From contig NZ_CP118166.1 in assembly GCF_028748065.1 (NCBI RefSeq), positions 1,565,501-1,629,500 of the forward strand: a stretch of DNA of 64,000 nucleotides, in the 5' to 3' direction. How positions within the stretch are numbered: the stretch's first letter is position 1; each line of letters opens with the position of its first letter. This document shows positions 18,486 through 29,985 of the stretch, piece after piece. Made by a program: the position numbers and the translations under genes. This DNA is from Hyphococcus flavus. Lineage in GTDB: Bacteria > Pseudomonadota > Alphaproteobacteria > Caulobacterales > Parvularculaceae. Under the pieces are notes generated by a model. That model did no database searches. It was given only the letters and a program-made list of their open reading frames with translations, and had not been told where the DNA came from.

Positions 18486-18509
18486 GCCGGCCCCGCCTTT
18501 GGGGCCGGC
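18486..18509 (+). other. GC-rich hairpin between qmcA and nfeD
   Basis: GCCGGCCCC (18486-18494) pairs perfectly with GGGGCCGGC (18501-18509) around GCCTTT. There is no T-run, so it probably shapes mRNA stability or expression ratio inside the operon rather than terminating it. Confidence 0.6.
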
Positions 18510-18527
18510 GCGCAACAGGGGAATATT

Positions 18528-19013
18528 ATGGAAAGCATTATTCATTTTCTTGTGGAAATGCCCTTTTGGTATTGGTGGGTATTCGCCGTCGTTCTTCTCA
18601 TTATCGAACTCATGACTGGCTCAACCTACTTTTTCTGGCCGGCGATTGCCGCATTCGCTGCGGGCTTTCTCGATCTCGGGCCGTTCAATGGGCAGTGGCA
18701 GCTACAACTGATCGTCTTTGCTGCTGTAACGGTAGCATTATCTTGGTGGGCGCCGTCGCGCGTGAAGCCGTGGCTGCACAAAACACAAGCCGATCACCAG
18801 ACCCTGAACGAACGCGGCGCGCAAAAAATCGGACGGCGCGCCACTGTCGATGAAACTTTCAGCAACGGCGCGGGCAAGGTGCGGCTCGGTGATACGTTAT
18901 GGCTCGCCGAATGCGATGAGGGAACAGACCTGGCAGAAGGAACAAAAGTCGTCGTCACCCGCGCAGAAGGCACGAAGCTGTTCGTGAAGGCTGCTGACGC
19001 TAGTGCTGTTTAA
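18528..19013 (+). CDS. nfeD: NfeD family membrane protein
   Basis: This 161-residue partner of QmcA has two or three N-terminal membrane helices, including WYWWVFAVVLLIIELMTGS. A C-terminal OB-fold follows, beginning IGRRATVDETFSNGAGKVRLGDTLWLAE and ending with VVVTRAEGTKLFVKA. ATG 18528 has AGGGGAATATT upstream; the longer in-frame form overlapping qmcA is rejected. Its stop overlaps the stop of the convergent YccF gene by four bases. Confidence 0.92.
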   Translation: MESIIHFLVEMPFWYWWVFAVVLLIIELMTGSTYFFWPAIAAFAAGFLDLGPFNGQWQLQLIVFAAVTVALSWWAPSRVKPWLHKTQADHQTLNERGAQKIGRRATVDETFSNGAGKVRLGDTLWLAECDEGTDLAEGTKVVVTRAEGTKLFVKAADASAV

Positions 19014-19471
19014 TAATACGCGCGACGTCGCAATTCGCTGTGCGCCAGCGTGCGGCCAATGGGCCAGAGCGCGAAACCGGCAAGTTTCAGATGCGCCCAC
19101 GCAAAAGGCAATCCGATAATCGTGATGGCGAGCGCTATCGCAGCGAATACATGGCCAAGCGCCAGCCACCATCCAGCCAGAACAAACCAGATGATGTTGC
19201 CAAGGAACCCTAAAGGTCCAGTGCCGATATCCTCGCCATAAAGCGATGCGCGTCCGTATGGCTTCGTCCCGAACGGCCAGAGCGTGTAAACGCCATTATC
19301 GAATGCAGCACGCGCCCAGGGAATGCCGATAATCGTGATCACCATGACCAGTGCGGCGACAAACCAGCCAATCGCAGCAAACGCGCCGCCAAGGGCAAGC
19401 CAGAGAATATTCAGGATCAATGCGATCGGTGACATGGAGCGTTCATCGCTCAACGGATGGTCGGGATACAT
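19010..19471 (-). CDS. YccF domain inner membrane protein
   Basis: This 153-residue protein contains two copies of the YccF repeat: NILWLALGGAFAAIGWFVAALVMVITIIGIPWARAAF and then NIIWFVLAGWWLALGHVFAAIALAITIIGLPFAWAH. Each has two membrane helices with the GIPWA or GLPFA turn. Function is unknown. The start at 19471 is supported by AAGGAGGCGCCC directly before the ATG, although the strand of homology begins only at MSPIALIL (19435). Confidence 0.9.
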   Translation of the reverse strand: MYPDHPLSDERSMSPIALILNILWLALGGAFAAIGWFVAALVMVITIIGIPWARAAFDNGVYTLWPFGTKPYGRASLYGEDIGTGPLGFLGNIIWFVLAGWWLALGHVFAAIALAITIIGLPFAWAHLKLAGFALWPIGRTLAHSELRRRAYY

Positions 19472-19563
19472 GGGCGCCTCCTTACCAGCTAGATATAGGG
19501 GCCGAGCGCGCTGGCGCCATCAGTTTCACCGCAGATTCCGCTCGATTTATCCGATCAAGTTCA

Positions 19564-19986
19564 TCATCGCCTTGAGAACATACGATCGAGCGAAAAAGCG
19601 TCGTATTCCTTGAACGCAATGATGATGAGTGATGCGACGGCGACGGTAGTGGAGGGGAAAAACAGAATTTTCCGGGTTTCCTCTGTGAGCAAATAAAGAC
19701 CCAGCGGGTCTGCGAGAAACTTCCATATTGCGACAGCGCCGCCCACCAGCACCAGCGCCTGCAGTGGGTAGATGATAACGCGAAACAGCCCAAGGATCAC
19801 AAGCGCGCCTAGAATGATCTGGCCGTAAGCAAGCGGCAATATCAGCGCCTCGGTGCTGAGCATGCCGGAATAGTAGGTCTCAGACAGGCGCACAGCCGTA
19901 TCTGTCGACATGACTCTGAGCACGCCCCAGATAATAAGCAGTAGCCCAGTTGATGTGCGTAATGCGAAAAGAAGTCCGGCTTTCAT
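19564..19986 (-). CDS. DoxX-like small membrane protein
   Basis: This 140-residue protein has four predicted membrane helices (roughly residues 5-27, 48-68, 70-90 and 108-126). The R-T-S-T-G-hydrophobic start and the second-helix pattern LPLAYGQIILGALVILGL resemble the DoxX/DoxD superfamily, whose members include thiosulfate:quinone oxidoreductase subunits. The match is too general to name a substrate. It is separated from YccF by 92 bases with nothing identifiable. Confidence 0.6.
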   Translation of the reverse strand: MKAGLLFALRTSTGLLLIIWGVLRVMSTDTAVRLSETYYSGMLSTEALILPLAYGQIILGALVILGLFRVIIYPLQALVLVGGAVAIWKFLADPLGLYLLTEETRKILFFPSTTVAVASLIIIAFKEYDAFSLDRMFSRR

Positions 19987-20113
19987 GAAATGCGCCCCTT
20001 TGTTGAATGCCGCAGCCCTTTTACCGCCCAGTGCGGCTCAGGTCACTTCACAATCTGAGGCGTTTTTCGCGCCTTGCCATGCCAACGCCGCATTTGTGGG
20101 CTGAAATGAACGT

Positions 20114-20725
20114 ATGAGAATAACACTTGCCGCCGCAATATTTTGGAGCGCATTCGTAGCCGTTCCGGTTCATGCCGAGACATTTGGCGAGCGTCTGGCG
20201 CGGGCGGCGATTGAGCGAACTTCATATAGCATCACCTATGATAACGCATACGTGCGTATGTCATATCCCATGGGCGATGTGGCGCCCGATCGCGGCGTGT
20301 GCGCTGATGTTGTTGTGCGGTCGTTGAGGGCGCTCGAAATTGATTTGCAACAACTCGTACATGAAGACATGGCGGCGGCTTTCAGCGCCTATCCAACACA
20401 TTGGGGTCTTACGCGCCCCGATACAAACATTGATCACCGGCGTGTCCCCAATCTTGAAAAATTCCTTACACGGAAAGGCGCGCGCATCGCGATAAGCGAC
20501 GACCCTTCCGAATATTTGCCCGGCGATATCGTCGCGTGGAATTTGCGGGGGGATGCAGGGTGGTTGCCGCATATTGGCATTGTGACGGACAGAATCGGAC
20601 GAACAGGCCGCCCCATGGTTGTGCACAATATCGGCGCGGGGCCGAAGCTCGAAGATGTCTTGTTTGATTGGCCGATGACGGGTCACTATCGTATGAGCGA
20701 CGCCATTTTCGATACTGATACATAG
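20114..20725 (+). CDS. DUF1287 family exported protein
   Basis: This 203-residue protein has a signal peptide (ITLAAAIFWSAFVAVPVHA). The sequence TFGERLARAAIERT, then VAPDRGVCADVVVRSLRALEIDLQQLVHEDM, then DHRRVPNLEKFLTRKGA and LPGDIVAWNLRG, and finally LPHIGIVTD is the DUF1287 layout. The Cys in GVCADVV and the His in PHIGIV correspond to a papain-like (NlpC/P60-related) dyad. The E. coli member YijE-region homologues are uncharacterised; cell-wall amidase activity is inferred. Its start lacks an obvious Shine-Dalgarno. Confidence 0.9.
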   Translation: MRITLAAAIFWSAFVAVPVHAETFGERLARAAIERTSYSITYDNAYVRMSYPMGDVAPDRGVCADVVVRSLRALEIDLQQLVHEDMAAAFSAYPTHWGLTRPDTNIDHRRVPNLEKFLTRKGARIAISDDPSEYLPGDIVAWNLRGDAGWLPHIGIVTDRIGRTGRPMVVHNIGAGPKLEDVLFDWPMTGHYRMSDAIFDTDT

Positions 20726-20813
20726 GAACAAAAGCGCCTGTTTTCAAGAGTTGCTCTTGCTCGAATCTTATCGTTAAAAGCGTTTCGTAATCACTACATT
20801 CAGGAGATGCATA

Positions 20814-21806
20814 ATGCGCAAGGTTTCTTTGGGCCGCTCAGGCCTCGAAGTATCGCGGCTTGGTTTCGGCTGCATGGGGCTCGCGGAATTTTACGGCGAC
20901 GCTTTATCAAACAACGAAGCTGAACAATTGCTGGAAAGCGCGCTGGAACGAGGCGTCAATTTTTTCGACACCGCAGACATGTATGGCAGCGGACGCAATG
21001 AAGAACAGCTTTCCGGATTTGTGAAAAAACATCGCGATGAGGCGGTCATTGCCACGAAGTTCGCCATTCAGCGCGGCGAAGACGGCGCTTGGCTAGGGCT
21101 TTCTAACGATCCGAAATATATCAAGGAAGCATGTAACGCATCGCTGAAACGGCTCGGTGTTGACGTCATTGATCTTTATTACATGCATCGCCGTGACCGT
21201 GACGTGCCGGTGGAGGACTCAGTCGGCGCCATGGCGGAACTGGTGAAGGAAGGAAAGGTCCGCGCACTCGGTCTTTCAGAAGTCAGCGTTGAGACTCTGA
21301 AACAGGCAAATGACGTGCATCCCATTGCAGCGCTGCAGTCGGAATACTCGATAGTCACGCGTGAAATGGAGGCTGAGGTCATTCCTACGTGCCGCGAACT
21401 TGGCGTTGCTTTTGTCGCTTATTCGCCGCTCGGGCGCGGATTGCTGACCGGCGCTTTTCGCAGTGAAAAGGATTTTGTCGGCAACGACTACCGGTTGCAA
21501 GCCAATCCACGTTTTGCCGACGGGGCGCTAGAAAAAAACTTGCCTTTGGTTGATCGCCTCGCCGCCATTGCCAAAGAAAAAGACGCCAGCCTTGCGCAGA
21601 TAGCACTCGCCTGGGTGTTGGCGAAAGGCGATGATATCATCCCGATACCGGGAACGAAGAAACTTTCCCGTCTGTCGGAGAACCTCGGCGCACTGGACGT
21701 GACGCTGTCCGCCGATGATCTAAAGGCCATTGAAGAGGCGGTGCCCGTCGATGAAGTCGCCGGGCACCGGTACCCGGAAACAACGTCTTCGACTTTAAAC
21801 GCCTAA
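20814..21806 (+). CDS. Aldo/keto reductase
   Basis: This is a 330-residue NADPH-dependent carbonyl reductase with a TIM barrel, closest in pattern to the AKR13/YakC group. The catalytic tetrad is visible: Asp52 and Tyr57 in FFDTADMYGSGRNE, Lys82 in VIATKFA, and His125 in LYYMHRRD. The C-terminal cofactor loop PIPGTKKLSRLSENLGA is present. AGGAG precedes the ATG. It converges on gluQ, and the coding regions overlap by 12 bases at 21795-21806. The physiological substrate is unknown. Confidence 0.94.
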   Translation: MRKVSLGRSGLEVSRLGFGCMGLAEFYGDALSNNEAEQLLESALERGVNFFDTADMYGSGRNEEQLSGFVKKHRDEAVIATKFAIQRGEDGAWLGLSNDPKYIKEACNASLKRLGVDVIDLYYMHRRDRDVPVEDSVGAMAELVKEGKVRALGLSEVSVETLKQANDVHPIAALQSEYSIVTREMEAEVIPTCRELGVAFVAYSPLGRGLLTGAFRSEKDFVGNDYRLQANPRFADGALEKNLPLVDRLAAIAKEKDASLAQIALAWVLAKGDDIIPIPGTKKLSRLSENLGALDVTLSADDLKAIEEAVPVDEVAGHRYPETTSSTLNA

Positions 21807-22652
21807 TCGTTGTCGAATGTCTCCAGGCTTTACGCCGGACTGGCGCAAAGCCTGAAGCGTCGCCGCCTTGTCGCGTTTGGCGAGCCGTTTGCCCTGACCG
21901 TCAGTAATCAGCTTATGATGGCGGTAAAGAGGCGCTGGGAGATTTAACAGCTCTTGCAGCAGCCGGTGCAGATGGGCCGCGTAATAAAGATCCTCGCCGC
22001 GAATGACATGGCTGACACCCTGCAGGGCGTCGTCATGAACCGATGCGAGATGATAGCTTGTCCCATTGTCCTTGCGCGCAATCACGGCATCGCCAAAAAT
22101 CTCCGGCGTCGCCTTTACTTGTTCACGGATCCCGAAGTGATCTTCAATAAATGAAAGCTTTTCGAATTGCGCACCGAGGTTTGTTCGCGCCGCATTCATG
22201 GACAGGCGCCAGGCGTAGGGCGCGCCTTCGTCAATCAGCTTTTTTTCTTCGTCGGCGGGAAGCGGCGCGCCAATATAGGCAGGTCCTTCCGGTCCATCAG
22301 GCGAGAGGTGCGGCGCCCGGGCGATTTCGTCAGCGACTTCCTTGCGGGTTTTGAAACAGCGATAGACGAGATTTTTCTCAATAAGCTGGTCAAGCAAGCG
22401 CGCATAGTCAGCGAAATGATCGCTTTGCCGTCGCACAGGCTGTTCCCAATCAAGGCCAAGCCATTCGAGGTCATCGTAAATCGCTTTTTCGAATTCCGGC
22501 TTGCAGCGTGTGAGGTCTATATCTTCGATACGCAGAATGAAGCGTCCGCCCGCTTCAAGCGCAGCCTGATATGCGACAAGCGCTGAATAGGCATGGCCGA
22601 GATGTAACAACCCCGTCGGCGAAGGGGCGAACCGTGTGATGAATTCATTCAT
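21795..22652 (-). CDS. gluQ: Glutamyl-Q tRNA(Asp) synthetase
   Basis: It activates glutamate and attaches it to the queuosine at the wobble position of tRNA(Asp). At 285 residues it is a truncated GluRS with only the catalytic core, which separates it from GltX. RFAPSPTGLLHLGHAYSAL is the HIGH-type site, and GKRLAKRDKA is the KMSKS-type site. RIEDIDLTRCKPEF, the conserved glutamate-binding stretch, is present. The zinc-binding cysteine cluster of E. coli GluQRS is mostly missing (only YRCF), as in other alphaproteobacteria. Confidence 0.95.
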   Translation of the reverse strand: MNEFITRFAPSPTGLLHLGHAYSALVAYQAALEAGGRFILRIEDIDLTRCKPEFEKAIYDDLEWLGLDWEQPVRRQSDHFADYARLLDQLIEKNLVYRCFKTRKEVADEIARAPHLSPDGPEGPAYIGAPLPADEEKKLIDEGAPYAWRLSMNAARTNLGAQFEKLSFIEDHFGIREQVKATPEIFGDAVIARKDNGTSYHLASVHDDALQGVSHVIRGEDLYYAAHLHRLLQELLNLPAPLYRHHKLITDGQGKRLAKRDKAATLQALRQSGVKPGDIRQRLGV

Positions 22653-22709
22653 TCAGCCGTCATAACGCGATGCGGCGACAGGGGTAAGCGGCAATATGTA
22701 AATCACCCG

Positions 22710-22724
22710 TTAACCATAAGTTCA
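22710..22724 (+). promoter_or_regulatory. CtrA-like box upstream of the ATP-grasp gene (tentative)
   Basis: TTAA, seven bases, TTCA is one mismatch from the CtrA consensus TTAA-N7-TTAA and sits 50 bases before the start of the ATP-grasp gene. A single near-match is weak evidence by itself. Confidence 0.3.
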
Positions 22725-22773
22725 TAGCGTTCGCACGCCCAACATTTGTCCAGTCAGAAAGGGAGATCGCCAT

Positions 22774-23922
22774 ATGGCGCTCGCGAACAAAGCCGCTCCT
22801 TACGATGTTGATTTGATGCGCGACATGAAAATCGCTCAGACCCGTCATGGGGCGAGTTTCATGAAACAGGTATCCGATTTTCTGGCGCTTCGTTCGGCGG
22901 GAACGGGCATGAGCTTTGAAGAATACCTGTTTTTTGGTCTCTATAATCGTCCACATACGGATTACAGCGCCTTTATGGGTGATCATCGGGCGCGGGCGGC
23001 GTTTTACGTCGCCAATGACTTGCGCGGATGGGATGCGGCCGACGACAAAATCAGTTTTGCAGAAGCGGCCGCAAAGGCGAACCTTCCAGCGCCGGCGTTG
23101 CGGGCTGTCGTGCACAAGATGCAGACTATTGAAGGCGCGCAGCAATTAGCCTCCCAAGAAGAAATACACGCGTTCCTCAAAACCTGTCCGCTTCCTGTAT
23201 TCGGCAAGCCAAACAGAGCCTCTCACGGAGACGGCGCCGTAACCATTCTACAACGTGAAGAGGGGATGCTTGTCGCTGGCGATAGCCAGATCAGCATTAA
23301 AGACCTTGTCTCCGAGGTAGCGGCGTATCTTGATGCTGGCGGCTACGTCTTTCAGGAAATGTTGAAGCCGCATGACGTCATTTCGAAAATCACTAAAGGT
23401 CGCGTGGCGAGTTTAAGAGTGTTGACGCTGCTCGGCGAAAATGGCGCTGTTGTTAAAAGCATCGTTGCACGCTTTCCCGCCGGCGATAACCAGGTCGACA
23501 ATTTCCGCCGCTGCGGAAATCTTGTTGCGCCAGTGGATGTGGAAACAGGCGTTCTGGGCGCGGCGCAGCGCGGTGTGGGCGTGACTTCGGAAAGCGTTTT
23601 GATTCATCCAGACACAAATGCGCAAATCGAAGGCGTTCATATGCCGGATATTGAACAGGCGAAAAAACTCGCATGCGAAGCTGCGGTGCTTTATCCGAAC
23701 CTGCATCTTCAATCCTGGGATATCGCATTGACGCCAGACGGGCCAAAGCTGCTCGAAGTCAATCCGGGCGGAAACTTCAATATCATACAGCTTGCAAACG
23801 GGAGAGGCGTATTTGATCCGGAATTCCGGTCGTTTCTGGAATGGTGCCTGAACGTCAACACGTCTTCTAAGTCAAACGCAAAAGCGTTGAAGGAAGCGAA
23901 GAAACTCTTGAATCTTAAATAA
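22774..23922 (+). CDS. Sugar-transfer-associated ATP-grasp protein
   Basis: This 382-residue soluble protein has the ATP-grasp organisation of PF14397. FGKPNRASHGDGAV is the phosphate-binding strand-loop region. YVFQEMLKPHDVISKIT is the hinge and adenine region, and SLRVLTLL precedes the second lobe. Near the C-terminus, WDIALTPDGPKLLEVNPGGNFN carries the metal-binding Glu-x-Asn. Family members lie near polysaccharide or sugar-transfer genes and probably form a carboxylate-amine bond, but no substrate is established. GGGAG lies before the ATG. It is monocistronic. Confidence 0.85.
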   Translation: MALANKAAPYDVDLMRDMKIAQTRHGASFMKQVSDFLALRSAGTGMSFEEYLFFGLYNRPHTDYSAFMGDHRARAAFYVANDLRGWDAADDKISFAEAAAKANLPAPALRAVVHKMQTIEGAQQLASQEEIHAFLKTCPLPVFGKPNRASHGDGAVTILQREEGMLVAGDSQISIKDLVSEVAAYLDAGGYVFQEMLKPHDVISKITKGRVASLRVLTLLGENGAVVKSIVARFPAGDNQVDNFRRCGNLVAPVDVETGVLGAAQRGVGVTSESVLIHPDTNAQIEGVHMPDIEQAKKLACEAAVLYPNLHLQSWDIALTPDGPKLLEVNPGGNFNIIQLANGRGVFDPEFRSFLEWCLNVNTSSKSNAKALKEAKKLLNLK

Positions 23923-23970
23923 AACCGCGTCTAGCGGGCGAATCAGACATTACATCAACTAAGGATGTGC

Positions 23971-24534
23971 TCAGTTACCCTCGCTTGGCGGGTCACATCG
24001 GGCGATACTATGGCGTAGGTCATTGGTGGTACGCGTAATCGAGATCGCCAACGTTTCTACATCGCAGGAGGCTTCAGCACCGATCCATCCCCGGATGACG
24101 GCGAGGGCGCTCTCAGCAATTTGCATTGAAGCAAGTTTTCTTGGAAGCACCGAATCTTGCCCGGACGCTTCCAGACGCTCCTCAATCTGCCCGGCTAGCA
24201 AACGGCCGACCTGATCTCTTTGTCCGTAAAACGTATCGCGGGCGCGTTGGCGATTTTCCCAAAAGTGCTCTAGTAGTTTTTGTAGTTTTGCTGTGTCGCC
24301 TTGACCAGTGGCGGCGTCCGCGAGAATTGACAGTGGTCGAGCAAGCGCCTGCATGTGAAGGTCTTGGGCGTTTGAATAATGCTCGTAAAAGGTTGAGCGC
24401 CCAACGTTTGCTTTTTCAATAACGTCTGAAATGCCGATCGTTTTTTTCCGTCCTTTGAGAATAAGATCGTTGAACGCAGCCAATAAAGCATTTCGCGTGC
24501 GGGTCTTGCGTCTGTCTTCGGTTTTTTCCGCCAT
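23971..24534 (-). CDS. TetR family transcriptional regulator
   Basis: This is a 187-residue regulator. The N-terminal helix-turn-helix reads ALLAAFNDLILKGRKKTIGISDVIEKANVGRSTFYEHY, with the family's typical S-TFY-HY end. The remaining 130 residues form an all-helical ligand domain without recognisable ligand motif. The start at 24534 is chosen because the in-frame upstream extension would run through the palindromic operator. It is divergent from the membrane protein at 24700 and probably represses both itself and that gene. Confidence 0.9.
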   Translation of the reverse strand: MAEKTEDRRKTRTRNALLAAFNDLILKGRKKTIGISDVIEKANVGRSTFYEHYSNAQDLHMQALARPLSILADAATGQGDTAKLQKLLEHFWENRQRARDTFYGQRDQVGRLLAGQIEERLEASGQDSVLPRKLASMQIAESALAVIRGWIGAEASCDVETLAISITRTTNDLRHSIARCDPPSEGN

Positions 24535-24550
24535 GGCACTCTGTGTGTTT

Positions 24551-24586
24551 CCGGACAAATTGACAGCGTTGTCCGGTATCGGACAA
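24551..24586. promoter_or_regulatory. Nested TetR-type operators in the divergent promoter region
   Basis: TTGTCCG-GTAT-CGGACAA (24569-24586) is a perfect inverted repeat with 7-base arms. A third half-site, CCGGACAA at 24551-24558, makes a second inverted repeat with TTGTCCGG at 24569-24576, spaced by ten bases. A TTGACA box (24560-24565) lies between the half-sites, pointing to the plus-strand gene. A bound repressor would therefore cover the promoter. Confidence 0.8.
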
Positions 24587-24699
24587 TTCAATAAGAAAAT
24601 CCGTATCACATTTAAATCAAGTATCTAAAATATCCAAAACAAACCAGACGACCGCGCGCGCATGGCGCGGGCCCATATTCTTGTGAGGATCAAACGCAC

Positions 24700-25320
24700 A
24701 TGTCTCAGGAAAGTTCCGCTCATATGTCTCGCATAAGTGAAATCATCGTAGGCGGCGTAATGATCGCCGCAGCCTTTCTCACTGTCCTTGGCATGAGCCA
24801 TCATCCGACATCTGCAACGCAGGCTGACACGGCGCGTGTGACGCATGCCGTCCTGATATCGCTGCAGGGCGTTATTTTCCTTGGCTATATAATATTTGCT
24901 GTAAGGCGCGGCGCTGGCAAAGGATTTGTGGCGGCGGGGCTTGTCGCGTTTCTCTTTAATCTCATGGCTGTGTTTGGCGCCGCCAATGTCAGCGGTTTCA
25001 TCATCCCTGCTCTTAATGAGTCTTCGTCGCTCACTACCGAAACGTTCGCGTTGTTGCGCGCGGTCAATCAGACTTTGTCAGTGTGGGGTGTATTTGCGAC
25101 TTCGCTGGCGATTTTGTTCTGGGCTGTGAGCTTTGTGCTAACAAGCGGCACCGGAAACCGGATTGTTGGACTTATTGGGCTTGCGTTATCGGCCGTGCCT
25201 GCTCTTTTGCTCGCCAGCGGCTTGGTTGTCATGGACGTGCATGGCGCTACGCTGGTTTACGCCTCGCACGCTGCCTTCGCCGCGATTGTTGGCATGCGGT
25301 TAATGCAGGGAAAAATCTGA
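24700..25320 (+). CDS. Multi-pass membrane protein of unknown function, probable TetR target
   Basis: This is a 206-residue protein with six likely membrane helices (starting near residues 13, 46, 77, 110, 140 and 160). I do not recognise the family; it broadly resembles DUF4386-like integral membrane proteins. His-His in GMSHHPTSATQA lies after the first helix and is a possible metal or ligand site. It is divergent from the TetR regulator, with the operator cluster about 115 bases upstream. That arrangement suggests an efflux-like or stress function controlled by a small ligand. Confidence 0.75.
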   Translation: MSQESSAHMSRISEIIVGGVMIAAAFLTVLGMSHHPTSATQADTARVTHAVLISLQGVIFLGYIIFAVRRGAGKGFVAAGLVAFLFNLMAVFGAANVSGFIIPALNESSSLTTETFALLRAVNQTLSVWGVFATSLAILFWAVSFVLTSGTGNRIVGLIGLALSAVPALLLASGLVVMDVHGATLVYASHAAFAAIVGMRLMQGKI

Positions 25321-25325
25321 AACGG

Positions 25326-26744
25326 TTACCCGCCTGCGCCGCCGACAGTCAGCGCGTCAATCTTGATGGTTGGCTGCCCGACGCCAACCGGCACGCCCTG
25401 TCCCGCTTTGCCGCAGACGCCAATGCCGGGGTCGAGTGCAAAGTCGTTTCCGACCATGGAGACTTTCGTCAGCACGCTTGGCCCGTCGCCAATCAGCGCC
25501 GCGTTTTTGATAGGGGCGCCGACTTTGCCGCTTTTAACGCGATAGGCTTCGGTGCAGTTGAAGACGAACTTGCCCGAGGTGATATCAACCTGCCCGCCGG
25601 AGAAATTAACGGCGTATATGCCGTCCTTCACGGATTTCAGAATTTCTTCCGGGTCATGATCGCCCGCCGTCATGAATGTGTTGGTCATACGCGGCATGGG
25701 CTGATGCGCAAAACTTTCACGCCGGCCGTTGCCCGTCGCGCGCATGCCCATGAGGCGCGCGTTCAGCCGGTCTTGCAGATAGCCTTTCAAAATGCCGTCT
25801 TCGATCAGCACGGTTTGCGATGTCGGCGTTCCTTCATCATCAACGGTGAGCGATCCGCGCCGACCCGAGATCGTGCCGTCGTCAATCACCGTGACGCCCG
25901 GCGCCGCCACGCGCTCGCCCAGCCGGTCCGCAAAAGCAGACGTCTTTTTGCGATTGAAGTCGCCCTCAAGGCCGTGCCCGACTGCTTCGTGCAGGAGAAC
26001 GCCGGTCCAGCCAGACCCCAACACCACTTCCATTTCTCCGGCGGGGGCGTCCTCCGCCTCAAGATTGATCAGCGCCTGGCGCAAAGCTTCGTCCACTTGG
26101 CCCTGCCAGGCATCAGGCGAAATGAAGCGGGCATAGCCTTCCCGGCCGCCAGCGCCATAGGAGCCGCTTTCCTGACGGTCGCCTTCGCCAGCGGTCACGG
26201 AGACGTTAAGGCGCACTAAAGGTCTGAAATCACGTATAATTTCGCCGCCGGGCCGGATGATTTCGATCGCCTCCCACGAGCCGGAAAGCGAACAGGAAAC
26301 CTGCCGGACACGGGGGTCCTTGGCGCGTGCGTAGTCATTGATTTCCTCCAAAAGCTTGGTTTTCGCCTCGAAGGCCATATCGCCGAGCGGGTTCTCGTCC
26401 GGGTAAAGCTTGGCGTTTGTGCGTGACGGGCCGTCAGCGATTTGCCCCCCGGCGCCGGACTTTACCGCTTGAACGGCGCTTGCAGCGCGTTTCAGGGCAG
26501 CTTCCGAAAGCTCCGATGCATGGGCGTAACCGGTTGATTCTCCGCAAACCGTGCGCAAACCGAAGCCTTGGGTAACATCGAAATTCGCCGCTTTCAGGCG
26601 ATTATCGTCAAAAACAAAAGCCTCCGACTGCCCGTATTCCAGGTAAAGCTCGCCGTCGTCTGCGCCCATCAGCGCATTATCGAGGATGGATTGGGTCCTG
26701 TTTCGGTCGAGATCGGTGCGGGAGAAAAAATATGAATCTGTCAT
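25326..26744 (-). CDS. tldD: Metalloprotease TldD
   Basis: TldD is the catalytic half of the TldD/TldE (PmbA) zinc protease, which trims peptides such as CcdA antitoxin and modified microcins. The 472 residues match the family. The zinc site HEAVGHGLEGD is at residues 252-262. The family start is supported by TQSILDNALMGADDGELYLEY about 20 residues after the chosen ATG. An in-frame extension to 26906 has no homology. No pmbA gene is in this window. The ATG lacks a Shine-Dalgarno. Confidence 0.95.
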   Translation of the reverse strand: MTDSYFFSRTDLDRNRTQSILDNALMGADDGELYLEYGQSEAFVFDDNRLKAANFDVTQGFGLRTVCGESTGYAHASELSEAALKRAASAVQAVKSGAGGQIADGPSRTNAKLYPDENPLGDMAFEAKTKLLEEINDYARAKDPRVRQVSCSLSGSWEAIEIIRPGGEIIRDFRPLVRLNVSVTAGEGDRQESGSYGAGGREGYARFISPDAWQGQVDEALRQALINLEAEDAPAGEMEVVLGSGWTGVLLHEAVGHGLEGDFNRKKTSAFADRLGERVAAPGVTVIDDGTISGRRGSLTVDDEGTPTSQTVLIEDGILKGYLQDRLNARLMGMRATGNGRRESFAHQPMPRMTNTFMTAGDHDPEEILKSVKDGIYAVNFSGGQVDITSGKFVFNCTEAYRVKSGKVGAPIKNAALIGDGPSVLTKVSMVGNDFALDPGIGVCGKAGQGVPVGVGQPTIKIDALTVGGAGG

Positions 26745-26981
26745 GAGAGGAGATTTAATCGTCCCCCATGTCAGTAGCAATGCCTCGGAAACAGGCGGCT
26801 TCCTGCGACCATTTTTCCATTTCATGCGCGATGACGGGGCGCGGTCATGAGGCTTATAAGCGGCGGCGAAATATTTGACGTTCAACCTCGGGCGGGCGTA
26901 TGCCACGCCGGGTTCAGAGCGTTATGCATGCTGGCGATTTTTCGTTGGCCGCAACAGCACAAAAGGGCGCGGGAAGCGATA

Positions 26982-29824
<2,843 letters not shown>

Positions 29825-29850
29825 GCCAAAAATTTTCGACAATCCTTGAA

Positions 29851-29878
29851 AACCCGCCGGTTCGCTGGCGGGTTTTTT
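29851..29878 (+). terminator. Intrinsic terminator after ctaD
   Basis: AACCCGCC (29851-29858) pairs with GGCGGGTT (29867-29874), followed by a T-run. It ends the ctaCD transcript, so the later oxidase genes need their own promoter. Confidence 0.9.
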
Positions 29879-29935
29879 GTTCGTCATTGTTGCGGCGCAG
29901 CGTGACCGATCCGCCTGCAGACCGTAAAACTGTCA

Positions 29936-29950
29936 TTAACCATTAGTAAA
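29936..29950 (+). promoter_or_regulatory. CtrA-like box before the first FLxGDW gene (tentative)
   Basis: TTAA, seven bases, TAAA matches the CtrA consensus TTAA-N7-TTAA with one mismatch, 35 bases before the ATG at 29986. Binding is inferred only. Confidence 0.35.
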
Positions 29951-29985
29951 GCTGCGCGTGTGCAGCGAAACCAGAGGGGCGTTTT

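Noticed and set aside
25083-26219. Long open frame of 378 residues on the plus strand
   Set aside because: It runs antisense to tldD and has low-complexity, arginine- and alanine-rich composition with no homology; it is a shadow of the GC-rich codon pattern.
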